A DNA stretch of 64,000 nucleotides from Streptomyces sp. GQFP (GTDB lineage Bacteria; Actinomycetota; Actinomycetes; Streptomycetales; Streptomycetaceae): contig NZ_CP089312.1 of the NCBI RefSeq assembly GCF_021545335.1, positions 1,054,001-1,118,000 on the forward strand. The letters run 5' to 3'. Shown one piece after another: positions 1 through 8,562 of the stretch; positions within the stretch are counted from its first letter, which is position 1; each line of letters opens with the position of its first letter. The translations under genes and the position numbers were made by a program. The notes beneath the pieces are model-generated. The model saw only the letters and a list, made by a program, of their open reading frames with translations. It was not told the DNA's origin and ran no database searches.

Positions 1-62
1 GCGACGAGGAGTCGCCGGCTCGCCGGGGAAGTCGAGAGGTTCCAGGAGTGAATGACGTGCGC

Positions 63-1106
63 TCAGGTGCGCGGTGACGCCGTGCTGCCCCGCACCACCA
101 GGTGGGTCGGGTGTTCGGCGCGCAGGGATTCGCCCGGCTCCCCGCTCATGGCACGTGCGAGTAACCCGATGCCGTCGGCGGCCATGTCAGCGATCGGCTG
201 CCGGACGGTGGTGAGCTGCGGCAGGAGGCGCCGGGCCTCGGGGAGGTCGTCGAACCCGACCACGCTGAGGTCGCCGGGCACGCTGAGCCCTCGCAGCGTC
301 GCCGCGCGGATGGCGGCTGCCGCCATCTCGTCCGAGCAGGCGAAGAGGGCGGTGGGCGGTTCGGGCAGCGCGAGCAGTTCCCCGGTCAGACGCTCGGCCA
401 GTGCCGCGTCGAAGCGGGCGTAGCGGATGAACTCCGGCCTGTGCCGCAGGCCGGCGGCCCGCAGTGCCTGTCGGTAGCCGTCGACGCGCGCGGCGCTGGA
501 CGGCGTGCGCCGGTGACCGGCGAGCACGGCGATCCGCCGGTGCCCCAGGTCCAGGAGGTGCTCCGTGGCACGACGGCCGCCGCCGAGGTTGTCAGCGGTC
601 ACGGTCGGCACACCGGGCGGCGGTTCGGTGCCGGGATCCACCACGACGTACGGGATCCGGTGCACGGTCAGCCAGAGATGCCGGGTGGGGGGCAGCTCGG
701 TGAGGGCGAACAGGGCCGCGGCGGTGCCGTGCGCATGGAGGCGGTCGAGCGTCCGCTTCGCTTGTCCTGGAGTCCCGTCACCCGCTGACCGATCTGTTCC
801 GTTGGAGGTGACGACCACTCCGAAACCCGCCTCGGCCGCCGCGAGTTCCGCGCCTCGCAACACCTCGGCGGACCAGCCCCCTCCGAGACCGGGCACGACC
901 ACGTCGATGAGCGGGGCCAGGCCCGTCCGGTCCGGGCGGGGGCGTCGCTCGTAGCCGGCCCGACGCATCACCTCCTCCACCCGCAGCCGGGTGTCGGGGG
1001 CGACGTTCTGCCTGCCGTTGACCACACGGGAGGCGGTGGGAACCGAGACACCCGCCAGCCGGGCGATCTCGGCAAGGGTCGGTGACGACGAGGACGTACG
1101 TGACAT
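63..1106 (-). CDS. LacI-family transcriptional regulator
   Basis: A LacI/GalR repressor of 347 aa, a usual length for the family. The N-terminal helix-turn-helix and hinge are clear (TLAEIARLAGVSVPTASRVVNGR, in two pieces at about residues 9-32), followed by a periplasmic-binding-protein-like effector domain ending in the common motif SVVGFDDLPEARRLLPQLTT. The frame is open upstream of the chosen ATG, but the sequence there is arginine-rich and unlike the family, so the start just before SRTSSSSPT is preferred. It lies on the same strand as the GH43 gene, 169 bp away with a strong hairpin between, so it probably has its own promoter. By position it should control the neighbouring ABC importer and glycosidase. 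The effector sugar cannot be told from the sequence. Confidence 0.9.
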   Translation of the reverse strand: MSRTSSSSPTLAEIARLAGVSVPTASRVVNGRQNVAPDTRLRVEEVMRRAGYERRPRPDRTGLAPLIDVVVPGLGGGWSAEVLRGAELAAAEAGFGVVVTSNGTDRSAGDGTPGQAKRTLDRLHAHGTAAALFALTELPPTRHLWLTVHRIPYVVVDPGTEPPPGVPTVTADNLGGGRRATEHLLDLGHRRIAVLAGHRRTPSSAARVDGYRQALRAAGLRHRPEFIRYARFDAALAERLTGELLALPEPPTALFACSDEMAAAAIRAATLRGLSVPGDLSVVGFDDLPEARRLLPQLTTVRQPIADMAADGIGLLARAMSGEPGESLRAEHPTHLVVRGSTASPRT

Positions 1107-1197
1107 GGCCCTCACCCCTCCCGGGCCTGGCGGCACAGCGACTCGGCGAGGTCGGTGCCGGCGTCGGAGAGCGTCATGGCCTCGGGCGGGCCTGGGT

Positions 1198-1243
1198 CGT
1201 GTCCGCAAAGTCGCCGCCGGGCGGGAGGGACTTTGCGGACACG
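1198..1243 (-). terminator. Perfect 15-bp inverted repeat between GH43 gene and lacI-type gene
   Basis: The arm CGTGTCCGCAAAGTC (1198-1212) is repeated inverted at 1229-1243 with a 16-base loop. It sits 33 bp past the GH43 stop codon on the minus strand and before the regulator gene. The natural reading is a terminator for the transporter-glycosidase operon. There is no long T-run, which is common in actinomycete terminators. Confidence 0.6.
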
Positions 1244-1275
1244 GCCGAGGTCCGTACGGAACAGGTCGAGGGCGG

Positions 1276-2922
1276 TCATGGGCGGCCGTCCCGGTAGGTG
1301 GCGTAGGCGAAGTCGGCGTGCACGCCGGCGCCGTCGAGGTCGTGGACCCACAGGCCGAGCATCGCGCCGGTGAAGCCGAGGGTGCGCATCATGCCGTCGT
1401 GGAACTCGTCGGCGGCCTCGTCGGACAGGGTGGTGGCGTCGAGTTCGACCGGGAACTGCCGCGGCCGGCCGCCGATCTCGTACGAGAAGCGCAGCACGGG
1501 CCCGTCGAACTCGGCACGCAGCACCACCGAGTCGGCGTCCCCGACGGTGATCGCCGGTTCGTGCGCGGTGAGCCTGGCCGCCTCGCAGCTGAGGAGCCGC
1601 AGCACCGCGGTGCCGTCGTCGTCCGCGGTCAGGTGGAGGTAGTGCCAGTTCCGGGTGTTGTAGTACGCCGTGAGACCCGCGAGATGGTCGCTGGTGCGGG
1701 GCTCGAAGGTCATCCGGGTCTCGAAGACGCACGTCGGATCGGTGACCCGGCGGGCGACCAGGCTGGGGGCCCGGCGGCTGCCCGGGGACTGTCCGCCGAG
1801 GACGCGCAGCCGTCCGGGGGCGGGGGTGACCCAGTCCGGGGTGGCCGGACGACGCAGTGTGGACCACTCGGGGCCGAGACGCGGTGCCTCGAACAGGTCG
1901 GTCGCGGCGGGCTCGGGGACCGGGGCCGGGTGCAGTGCGGGGACGGGGATCTCCACCGCCGGGATGCCGCCGGCGATGCGCGGCCAGCCGTCCTCGCTCC
2001 ACTCGACGGGCTGGAGGGCGGTCTCCCGGCCCAGGACACAGCGTCCTCGTTCCGTGTAGGGGCGGGCGACGATGTGCGCGGCGTACCACTGACCTTCCGG
2101 GGTCTCCACCAGGGAACAGTGGCCCGCCTTCTGCAGCACCAGTGCCGGGTCGTGACGGGACGTCAGCATCGGACCCGCCGGGTCGGTCTCGTACGGTCCC
2201 TCGATGGCGCGGGAGCGGGCGACGGTGGTCTGGTGGTCGTAGCCGGTGCCGCCCTCGGCGGTGACGAGGTAGTACCAGCCGTCCTTGCGGTAGAGGTGCG
2301 GGCCTTCGGTGACCCAGGCGTCCTTGGCCCGGAAGATGGTGCGGGGCTCCCCCGCCACCCGGCGCGCTGCCCGGTCGTAGCGCTGCAGCTGGATGCCGGC
2401 GAAGGACTCGTGGCCGGGCCGCCAGTCGAAGCGCATGTTCAGCAGCCAGCTGGAGCCGTCCTCGTCGGTGAAGAACGAGGTGTCGAACCCGCGGGCGTGC
2501 AGGGGCACCGGGTCCGACCAGGGGCCCTCGATCGAGGGCGCGGTGGTCAGGTGGTTGGGGAGGTCCTTCCACCCCTCGCCGTAGGTGTCGACGACCGTGA
2601 AGACGAGGTGGAACAGTCCGTCGGCGTACGACAGTCCGGGGGCCCAGATGCCTCCGGAGTCGGGCACGCCCTGGAGGTCGAGGAGGCGCTTGTCGTCGAG
2701 AACGCCGCCCAGGCAGCGCCAGTTGACGAGGTCGCGGGAGTGGTGGATGCGGACGCCGGGGTACCACTCGAAGGTCGAGGTGGCGATGTAGTAGTCGTCG
2801 CCCACGCGCAGGATCGACGGATCGGGCTCGAAGCCGCGCAGCACGGGGTTGCTCAGGGTTGCGGGGAGGGCGGCGGCCGGTCCGGGGGAGCGGAACCGGC
2901 CGCCGCTGGCCGTGGCGGTCAT
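1276..2922 (-). CDS. Glycoside hydrolase family 43 (beta-xylosidase/arabinofuranosidase type)
   Basis: A 548-aa enzyme with a GH43 five-bladed propeller followed by a C-terminal beta-sandwich, the layout of GH43 beta-xylosidases. Visible active-site features are the catalytic base in FEPDPS (Asp34), the general acid in WVTEGPHLYRKDGWYY (Glu206), and a middle acidic motif around FFTDEDGSSWLL. There is no signal peptide, so it probably cleaves short imported oligosaccharides in the cytoplasm, releasing xylose or arabinose. It is the last gene of an operon after the binding protein and two permeases (13 bp after the binding-protein stop). The start is the ATG of MTATASGG. Family assignment is firm; the exact substrate is inferred. 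Confidence 0.9.
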   Translation of the reverse strand: MTATASGGRFRSPGPAAALPATLSNPVLRGFEPDPSILRVGDDYYIATSTFEWYPGVRIHHSRDLVNWRCLGGVLDDKRLLDLQGVPDSGGIWAPGLSYADGLFHLVFTVVDTYGEGWKDLPNHLTTAPSIEGPWSDPVPLHARGFDTSFFTDEDGSSWLLNMRFDWRPGHESFAGIQLQRYDRAARRVAGEPRTIFRAKDAWVTEGPHLYRKDGWYYLVTAEGGTGYDHQTTVARSRAIEGPYETDPAGPMLTSRHDPALVLQKAGHCSLVETPEGQWYAAHIVARPYTERGRCVLGRETALQPVEWSEDGWPRIAGGIPAVEIPVPALHPAPVPEPAATDLFEAPRLGPEWSTLRRPATPDWVTPAPGRLRVLGGQSPGSRRAPSLVARRVTDPTCVFETRMTFEPRTSDHLAGLTAYYNTRNWHYLHLTADDDGTAVLRLLSCEAARLTAHEPAITVGDADSVVLRAEFDGPVLRFSYEIGGRPRQFPVELDATTLSDEAADEFHDGMMRTLGFTGAMLGLWVHDLDGAGVHADFAYATYRDGRP

Positions 2923-2935
2923 GATGCCGTTCGTC

Positions 2936-4219
2936 CTACTTCTCGTTGGCCTTGGCGTAGGCGTCGTCGAGCTTCTCCAGGGCGCCGTCGGCGTCCAGCT
3001 GACCGCCGAGCATCTCCTGGAGCGCGGTCAGGTGTACGGCCTGGACGGTGGCGTCGGGCCACGCCTGGTCGGGGGCGACGGTGAGCCGGCCGGCCTTCTG
3101 GGCGGCGAGGATCGGCTTCAGGACGTCCGTGGCCTGGTAGCTGCTCGCGGCCGGGAGCGCCGGGCCGCTGCCGGTCTGGGTGGCGACCAGGGCGATGCCC
3201 TCGGGGGAGGCGATGAAGTCGAGAAGCTTCTGGGCGAGACCCGGGTTCTTGGCCTTGGCGTTGATGGCGTACGCCGAGCCGATGCCGCCCACCGCGTAGG
3301 TGTCGGCGGCGTTGTCCGTGGCGGGCAGCGAGAAGAGGCCGAACTCGGTGCCGGCCGATGCCTTCTGCTTCAGGGCGGCCTCGGCGTTGGTGGCGATGAT
3401 CACGGCCACCGAGTCCCCCTTGGCGACCCGGTTGATCGACTCGTCGTAGCTCGTGCCGTTGGGGCTCTCCTGGAAGCAGCCCTTCTTCACCATCTGCCCG
3501 AACTCGGTGAGGCCCTGCTTCCAGTCCGAGTCGGCGAAGGTCACCTCGCCCTTGGCCTGCTTGGCGGAGAAGTCGGGGTCGGGGCCGTAGACCAGGGTGG
3601 AGGTGAGGGCGTACGTGACCATCTGTGTGGTCCAGGACTCCTTGGCGCCTATGGAGAACGCCGACTTGTCCTTCGCCTTGGCCTTGGCGCACAGATCGAG
3701 CACCTCGCTGAAGGTCGTCGGCTCCGAGGCGCCGAGGTCCGCGAGGGCCTGCTTGTTGTAGAGGGCGCCGATGCCGGTGACGGTGACCGGGGCCCCGTAC
3801 ACCTTGCCGTCGACGGACATCGCGGTCCGGGAGGCGTCGTCGAGGTCCTTCGTCCAGGAGTCGGACGACACGTCCTTGAGCAGGTTCTGCTCGGTCAGTT
3901 CCTGGATGCTCAGCGGGTTGCCGCCGGCCGGCCAGACACGGATGACGTCGGGCGCGGTGCCGGCCGTGAGCTGGGTGCGGACCTGGGTCATGATGGCGCC
4001 GGCCGCGGGCACGGAGAGCTTCACCTTGATCTTGGGGTACTTCTTCTCGAACGCCTTGATCAGGGGCTCCACGTCGGCCTTCGTGTCGGTCACCATGGTG
4101 ACCGTGCCCTCGTCGGCGGAGGCGCTGGTGGTGGCGGTGCCGCCACCGCAGGCCGTCAGGGCCGTTGCGGGCAGCAGGGCCAGGACTGCGGCGGCCGAGA
4201 GGGATCTTGCCTTGTTCAC
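2936..4219 (-). CDS. Sugar ABC transporter substrate-binding lipoprotein
   Basis: An extracellular solute-binding protein of family 1 (MalE-like), 427 aa. The N-terminus has a basic start, a hydrophobic core and a lipobox LTAC with the lipidated cysteine at residue 24, so it is expected to be anchored outside the membrane. The mature part has the family motifs FEKKYPKIKVKLS and QLTAGTAPDVIRVW. Together with the two permeases downstream on the operon map it forms a carbohydrate importer of the CUT1 type. The ATPase is not encoded here, so a shared MsiK-like ATPase elsewhere probably powers it, as is known in Streptomyces. The neighbouring GH43 enzyme suggests a xylan- or arabinan-derived oligosaccharide as ligand. 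Confidence 0.92.
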   Translation of the reverse strand: MNKARSLSAAAVLALLPATALTACGGGTATTSASADEGTVTMVTDTKADVEPLIKAFEKKYPKIKVKLSVPAAGAIMTQVRTQLTAGTAPDVIRVWPAGGNPLSIQELTEQNLLKDVSSDSWTKDLDDASRTAMSVDGKVYGAPVTVTGIGALYNKQALADLGASEPTTFSEVLDLCAKAKAKDKSAFSIGAKESWTTQMVTYALTSTLVYGPDPDFSAKQAKGEVTFADSDWKQGLTEFGQMVKKGCFQESPNGTSYDESINRVAKGDSVAVIIATNAEAALKQKASAGTEFGLFSLPATDNAADTYAVGGIGSAYAINAKAKNPGLAQKLLDFIASPEGIALVATQTGSGPALPAASSYQATDVLKPILAAQKAGRLTVAPDQAWPDATVQAVHLTALQEMLGGQLDADGALEKLDDAYAKANEK

Positions 4220-4283
4220 GACTACTCCTCGTTGAGTAAGAGGGCCCCGCCCTCTGGGGGTTGAGCCAGGTGCGGTGGTGCGG

Positions 4284-5108
4284 TCAGCCCTTCAGGCCGC
4301 CGGAGAACCCCTGGATGATGTATTTCTGCAGGAAGAGGTAGGCGATGAGGACCGGGACGATACTGACGGTGAGCCCGGCGAAGATCATCGGCCACTGGGA
4401 GACGTACTGGCCGACGAAACCGTAGAGAGCGACCGGGGCGGTCTGGCTCTCGGTGCCGCTGAGGAACAGCAGCGGGGCGAAGAAGTCGTTCCAGATGGCG
4501 ATCGCGTTGAGGATCACCACCGTGCCGGTGACCGGCCGCAGCAGCGGGAAGACGACGCTGACGAAGGTGCGCAGCGGCGAGCAGCCGTCCATCACCGCGG
4601 CCTCCTCGTACTCCACGGGCAGGGCGCGCAGGAAGCCCGTGTAGAGGAAGACGGAGAACGGGAAGGTCAGTCCGGCGTAGTAGACGATCAGGGACCAGGG
4701 AGTGCCGAGCAGTCCCAGGTCGCGAATGCTCGTGTACAGGGGCAGCAGGGCGAGTTGCATGGGCAGGACGAGGCCGGCCGCGATGCCGTAGAAGGTGAGC
4801 CTGGACCAGGTACGGGTGACACGGGCCAGTGGGTACGAGGCGAGGGCCGCGATCGGCACGAGCAGGAGCAGGCTCGCCCCGGTGATGAGGAAGCTGTTCC
4901 CGAGGGCCGGGCCGAGCGCCGCGGTCTTCCAGGCGTCGGCGAAGTTGTCGAAGTGCGGGCTCAGTGCCGGGCTCAGCATCCCCGAGTCGGCGTTGGCCGG
5001 CTTGAGGGAGATGTTCACCAGGGCGTAGAGCGGGACCATGAAGAGGATGGCGCCCAGGATCAGGACGGCTTCGAGGACGCCGGTCCGCCAGGTGTAGCGC
5101 GTGATCAT
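4284..5108 (-). CDS. Sugar ABC transporter permease (MalG-like)
   Basis: A 274-aa inner-membrane permease of the binding-protein-dependent family with six predicted membrane segments. The conserved cytoplasmic EAA loop is visible as EYEEAAVMDGCSPLRTF, followed by the usual VFPLLRPVTGTV. It is the MalG-type subunit that pairs with the MalF-type protein. Its ATG overlaps the end of that gene by 4 bases, so the two are translationally coupled. Role: half of the membrane channel of the oligosaccharide importer. Confidence 0.92.
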   Translation of the reverse strand: MITRYTWRTGVLEAVLILGAILFMVPLYALVNISLKPANADSGMLSPALSPHFDNFADAWKTAALGPALGNSFLITGASLLLLVPIAALASYPLARVTRTWSRLTFYGIAAGLVLPMQLALLPLYTSIRDLGLLGTPWSLIVYYAGLTFPFSVFLYTGFLRALPVEYEEAAVMDGCSPLRTFVSVVFPLLRPVTGTVVILNAIAIWNDFFAPLLFLSGTESQTAPVALYGFVGQYVSQWPMIFAGLTVSIVPVLIAYLFLQKYIIQGFSGGLKG

Positions 5109-6097
5109 GAGGACGGCCTCCCGGGACGGTTCATGAGGGCGTACTGCACGCCCGAGATGGCCAGGACGAAGACGGTGAGGACGAGGGCCAGGGCGACGCT
5201 GTAGGAGAACTGGCCGAGGTTGAAGGCGTCCTTGTAGATGAGGGTGGAGATGGTGTCGGAGGCGTTGCCGGGGCCGCCGCCGGTCATCACCATCACGATG
5301 TCGAACTGCTTGAGCGCGTTGATGACGGTCAGCGAGAGGTTGATGGTGAACGCCGGCAGCAGGAACGGCCGTACGACGTACCAGAAGCGCCGGTAGGGAC
5401 CCGCGCCGTCGAGGTGCGCGGCCTCCAGCACGTCCTGGGGGACGCTCTGCAGTCCGGCGAGGAAGATCGACATGGCGATGCCGGTGTGCTGCCAGATGAT
5501 CACCGCGCAGACCGACCAGAGCGCCAGGTGGGGATCGCCCAGCCAGTCCTGCTGCCAGGACTTCAGGCCCACCGAGCCCAGGAAGGAGTTCAGCGAGCCG
5601 GTCGGTGCCAGCAGGTACTGCCAGACGAAGCCGGCGACCAGCGGGGTGATGACCACCGGGGCGAAGTACAGGACGCGCAGCAGCAGACGGCTCTTCACCC
5701 GCGAGTGCACGCCGAGCGCCAGCAGCAGGCCCAGCACGATCTGTCCGGCGGTGACCACGAGGGCCAGCAGCAGGGTGTTGCCGATCGCGCTGCGGGCCGC
5801 GTCGTCGTCGAGGACGTCACGGAAGTTGTCCCAGCCCACCCAGTCGAACTGGTTGCCGAGCCCGGTCCAGTCCGTGAAGGCGTAGGCGCCGCCTCGGATG
5901 CTCGGGACGATCACGATGTAGGCGTAGAACAGCAGTCCGGGGACGAGGAACCACCATGGTGGCGCCATCCCGCGCCCACCCCGTCCGACCCTCTTGCGGA
6001 CCCGCCGGGGCTCGGCGTCGGCCGGGACGGGACCGGGGGTCTTCTCGGGATCGGAGCGCGCTGCGACGGTGGTCAGCTGCCCCTGCGGCACAGTCAC
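5105..6097 (-). CDS. Sugar ABC transporter permease (MalF-like)
   Basis: The MalF-type permease of the importer, 330 aa from the chosen start. Six or so membrane segments follow a charged N-terminal tail (PRRVRKRVGRGGRG), and the EAA loop reads VLEAAHLDGAGPYRRFWYVVRP. The frame is open further upstream to 6166, but the GTG at 6097 has a GGAG sequence 9 bases before it, and the longer version adds a sequence unlike permeases. It is the first gene of the minus-strand operon (permease, permease, binding protein, GH43), reading away from the D-2-hydroxyacid dehydrogenase gene. Confidence 0.88.
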   Translation of the reverse strand: MTVPQGQLTTVAARSDPEKTPGPVPADAEPRRVRKRVGRGGRGMAPPWWFLVPGLLFYAYIVIVPSIRGGAYAFTDWTGLGNQFDWVGWDNFRDVLDDDAARSAIGNTLLLALVVTAGQIVLGLLLALGVHSRVKSRLLLRVLYFAPVVITPLVAGFVWQYLLAPTGSLNSFLGSVGLKSWQQDWLGDPHLALWSVCAVIIWQHTGIAMSIFLAGLQSVPQDVLEAAHLDGAGPYRRFWYVVRPFLLPAFTINLSLTVINALKQFDIVMVMTGGGPGNASDTISTLIYKDAFNLGQFSYSVALALVLTVFVLAISGVQYALMNRPGRPSS

Positions 6098-6298
6098 GGC
6101 TGGCACTCCACAGGTCGTAGTAATCGATTGCCGTGGAACGTACGACCCCGGATGCGGACACGGCAAGAGGCCAGGCGGTGTTTTGTTTCGGGGAATTTTC
6201 CCATCCGTGACGGATAGCGTCTCTCACCAGGCATTTCTCATCGCATAACGGTTGGGATTCACAGCCTGGAAGTGCCTCGATCACCTCACGTACACGCG

Positions 6299-6328
6299 TT
6301 GACCTCATGGAGATTGCACCGCTACGGT
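6299..6328 (+). promoter_or_regulatory. Candidate promoter for the D-2-hydroxyacid dehydrogenase gene
   Basis: TTGACC (6299-6304) and TACGGT (6323-6328) are 18 bases apart and about 40 bases before the ATG at 6366, a good match to a housekeeping sigma-factor promoter. The 268-bp divergent space (6098-6365) also holds GTAATCG at 6120-6126 and its inverted copy CGATTAC at 6338-6344, one near each gene, which may be regulator half-sites. No other gene fits in this space. Confidence 0.45.
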
Positions 6329-6365
6329 CCTAGTACACGATTACTTTTGATGACCGAGGAGCCCG

Positions 6366-7373
6366 ATGCGTGACCGTCCGACGGCCCTGTTCGCCATGAA
6401 CCCCGTGCATCTGGCGGAGTTCTTCCCGCGCCCCCTGCTGGACCGGCTGGGCCGGCTCGTGCGGATCGACGAGGGGCTGATCGCCCAGGACTTCACCTCG
6501 CCGGCCGTCACGGAAGCGCTCACCGGCACGGAGATCATGATCACCGGCTGGGGCTGCCCTCCGCTGGACGCGGAGTTGCTCGCCGCCGCTCCGCGGCTGC
6601 GGGCCGTCCTGCACACCGGAGGCAGCGTGCGCAGCTATGTCACCGACGCCTGCTGGGAGCGCGGCCTGGTCGTCTCCAGCGCGGTGCAGGCCAACGCCCT
6701 GCCCGTGGCGGAGTACACCCTGGCGATGATCCTGCTGGCCGGAAAGGACGCCTTCACCCTGCACGAGCGCTATCGCGCCGAGCATGTCTATCCGCCCGTC
6801 GGTGACCTCGCGACGCTGGGCAACAACGGCCGCCGGGTGGGCGTCATCGGCGCCTCCCGGGTGGGCCGTCGCGTTCTCGAACTCCTGCGCCCCTACGATC
6901 TGCGGGTGACTCTGCACGACCCGTACGTCGACGCGGCGGAGGCGGCGGCCCTCGGTGCCCGGCTGCTGCCCCTCGACGAGTTGCTGCGCACCAGCGACGT
7001 CGTCAGTCTGCACGCACCGGAGATCCCCGCGACCCACCGGATGCTGGACCGCGAGCGACTCGCCCTCATCCCGGACGGCTCCGTCCTGATCAACACCTCG
7101 CGCGGTTCCCTGATCGACCCCGTCGCACTCACCGAGGAACTCGTGTCGGGGCGGATCGCCGCGGTGCTCGACGTCACCGAACCGGAGCCGCTTCCCGCCG
7201 ATTCGCCGCTCCACCGGCTGCCCAACGTCTTCCTCACCCCGCACATCGCGGGCTCGATCGGCAACGAGCTGGCACGCCTGGGGCAGACCGTCGTGGAGGA
7301 GGCCGAGCGGCTCGTCGACGGGAGGCAGCTCGTCCACGAAGTACGCCACGCCGACCTCGTCCACGTGGCGTGA
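6366..7373 (+). CDS. D-2-hydroxyacid dehydrogenase family protein
   Basis: A 335-aa NAD(P)-dependent oxidoreductase of the D-isomer 2-hydroxyacid dehydrogenase family (formate/glycerate dehydrogenase group). The nucleotide-binding turn reads VGVIGASRVGRRV, with Ser at the second glycine position, as in several family members. The catalytic Arg (LINTSRGSLID), Glu (DVTEPEPLP) and His (PHIAGS) are all present. A GAGGAG ribosome site precedes the ATG. It probably reduces or oxidises a sugar-acid intermediate, but the substrate cannot be read from sequence. It is divergent from the importer operon and followed by a palindrome and hairpin before the next lacI-type gene. Confidence 0.88.
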   Translation: MRDRPTALFAMNPVHLAEFFPRPLLDRLGRLVRIDEGLIAQDFTSPAVTEALTGTEIMITGWGCPPLDAELLAAAPRLRAVLHTGGSVRSYVTDACWERGLVVSSAVQANALPVAEYTLAMILLAGKDAFTLHERYRAEHVYPPVGDLATLGNNGRRVGVIGASRVGRRVLELLRPYDLRVTLHDPYVDAAEAAALGARLLPLDELLRTSDVVSLHAPEIPATHRMLDRERLALIPDGSVLINTSRGSLIDPVALTEELVSGRIAAVLDVTEPEPLPADSPLHRLPNVFLTPHIAGSIGNELARLGQTVVEEAERLVDGRQLVHEVRHADLVHVA

Positions 7374-7376
7374 GCC

Positions 7377-7429
7377 GAGTGACGTCACTCCGGTTCCGCC
7401 GGGGCCTCCCCACCGGGCCCCGGAACCGG
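7377..7429. terminator. Palindrome plus hairpin after the dehydrogenase gene
   Basis: Directly after the stop codon is a perfect 14-bp palindrome GAGTGACGTCACTC (7377-7390). It abuts a hairpin whose arms CCGGTTCCG (7390-7398) and CGGAACCGG (7421-7429) enclose a GC-rich loop. The hairpin can act as a terminator. The palindrome, about 80 bp before the lacI-type gene, could instead be its operator. Confidence 0.45.
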
Positions 7430-7470
7430 ACACTTGCCACGGTGGACCACACAGACGGGAGAGCACTGCG

Positions 7471-8562
7471 ATGAGCAGGCGCGCCGCGGGCAGCGCGGAC
7501 GACGGGAGCAAACGGGCCACGGTCAAGGAGGTCGCGGCGCGGGCCGGGGTGTCCACAGCCACCGTGTCCCGGGTCCTGGCGGGCAACTACCCGGTGGCAG
7601 CCGCCACGCGCGTCAGGGTCCAGCGGGCGGCACATGACCTCGACTACGTGCTCAACGCCGGTGCCCGCGGTCTGCGGCAGACCACCAGCAACACGGTCGC
7701 CTTCGTGGTGGCCGACGTGAAGGGCCCGTTCTTCTCCCTCATCGCCGACGGCGTCGAGCAGCAGGCCACCGAAGAGGGCCGCCTGTGTCTGGTGTGCACC
7801 ACGCACAACGACCAGGCCCGCGAACTCGCAGTCATCAACCTCCTGCGCCAGCAGCGCGTCGAGGCGGTCATCCTCGTCGGGGGCACCGCGCAGACCCCCG
7901 AGTACACGGAGCGCATGGTCAAGCTCGCTCACTCGTTGGACGCGGAGGGCTCCCGCCTGGTCCTGTGCGGGCGGGCACCGCTCGCCGGCGATCCGGACAT
8001 CCCGCAGACAGTCGTGGAGTACGACAACGAGGGCGGCGCCTTCGCCATGACCAGCTATCTCCTCTCCCTCGGCCACGAACGGGTGGCACTGCTCGGGGTC
8101 GAGAGGCAGTCGACCGCCAGCGAGCGGGTGGGCGGCTACCGCCGCGCGCTGGAGAGCCGGGGCCTGGCCTTCGACCCGGACCTCGTGCTCCCGGGCACGC
8201 ACAGCCGAGAGTCCGGCTACGAGGCCACGCGCCAACTCCTCTCGTCAGGACAGGACTTCACCGCCGTCTTCGCGGTCACCGACATGATCGCGGCGGGTGT
8301 GCTCAAGGCACTGCGCGAAGCCGGGGTACGCGTACCCGAGGACGTCTCCGTGGTCGGGTACGACGACATTCCGCTCGCCTCCGACCTCTTCCCCGCCCTG
8401 ACCACGGTGCATGTCCCGCACGAGCAACTGGGGCGCAGCGCGGTGAAGTTGGCCCTCAATCAAGAGCAACACCCCGTCCAGCACATCCGGATGGGCACCC
8501 ATGTGATGGTCCGCGACTCGGCCGGCCCGGTCGGCGCCTGGCGTGCGGGAGTGGCGCGGTGA
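7471..8562 (+). CDS. LacI-family transcriptional regulator (rhamnosidase operon)
   Basis: A 363-aa LacI/GalR regulator. The DNA-binding region KRATVKEVAARAGVSTATVS lies at about residues 14-33, followed by an effector domain with SVVGYDDIPLASDLFPALTT near the C-terminus. An 18-residue polar extension precedes the helix-turn-helix. The stop codon overlaps the GTG of the alpha-L-rhamnosidase gene (GTGA), so the pair is translationally coupled. It most likely senses rhamnose, a rhamnoside or a related sugar and controls its own operon. A self-regulatory site could be the palindrome at 7377-7390. Confidence 0.92.
   Translation: MSRRAAGSADDGSKRATVKEVAARAGVSTATVSRVLAGNYPVAAATRVRVQRAAHDLDYVLNAGARGLRQTTSNTVAFVVADVKGPFFSLIADGVEQQATEEGRLCLVCTTHNDQARELAVINLLRQQRVEAVILVGGTAQTPEYTERMVKLAHSLDAEGSRLVLCGRAPLAGDPDIPQTVVEYDNEGGAFAMTSYLLSLGHERVALLGVERQSTASERVGGYRRALESRGLAFDPDLVLPGTHSRESGYEATRQLLSSGQDFTAVFAVTDMIAAGVLKALREAGVRVPEDVSVVGYDDIPLASDLFPALTTVHVPHEQLGRSAVKLALNQEQHPVQHIRMGTHVMVRDSAGPVGAWRAGVAR

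Noticed and set aside
1112..2767. Long minus-strand frame overlapping the GH43 gene
   Set aside because: Its arginine- and proline-rich translation is a frame shadow of the GH43 gene.
6366..7373. Missing glycine in the nucleotide-binding motif (GASRVG) as a sign of inactivation
   Set aside because: Several D-2-hydroxyacid dehydrogenases carry Ser or Ala there; the catalytic Arg, Glu and His are intact.
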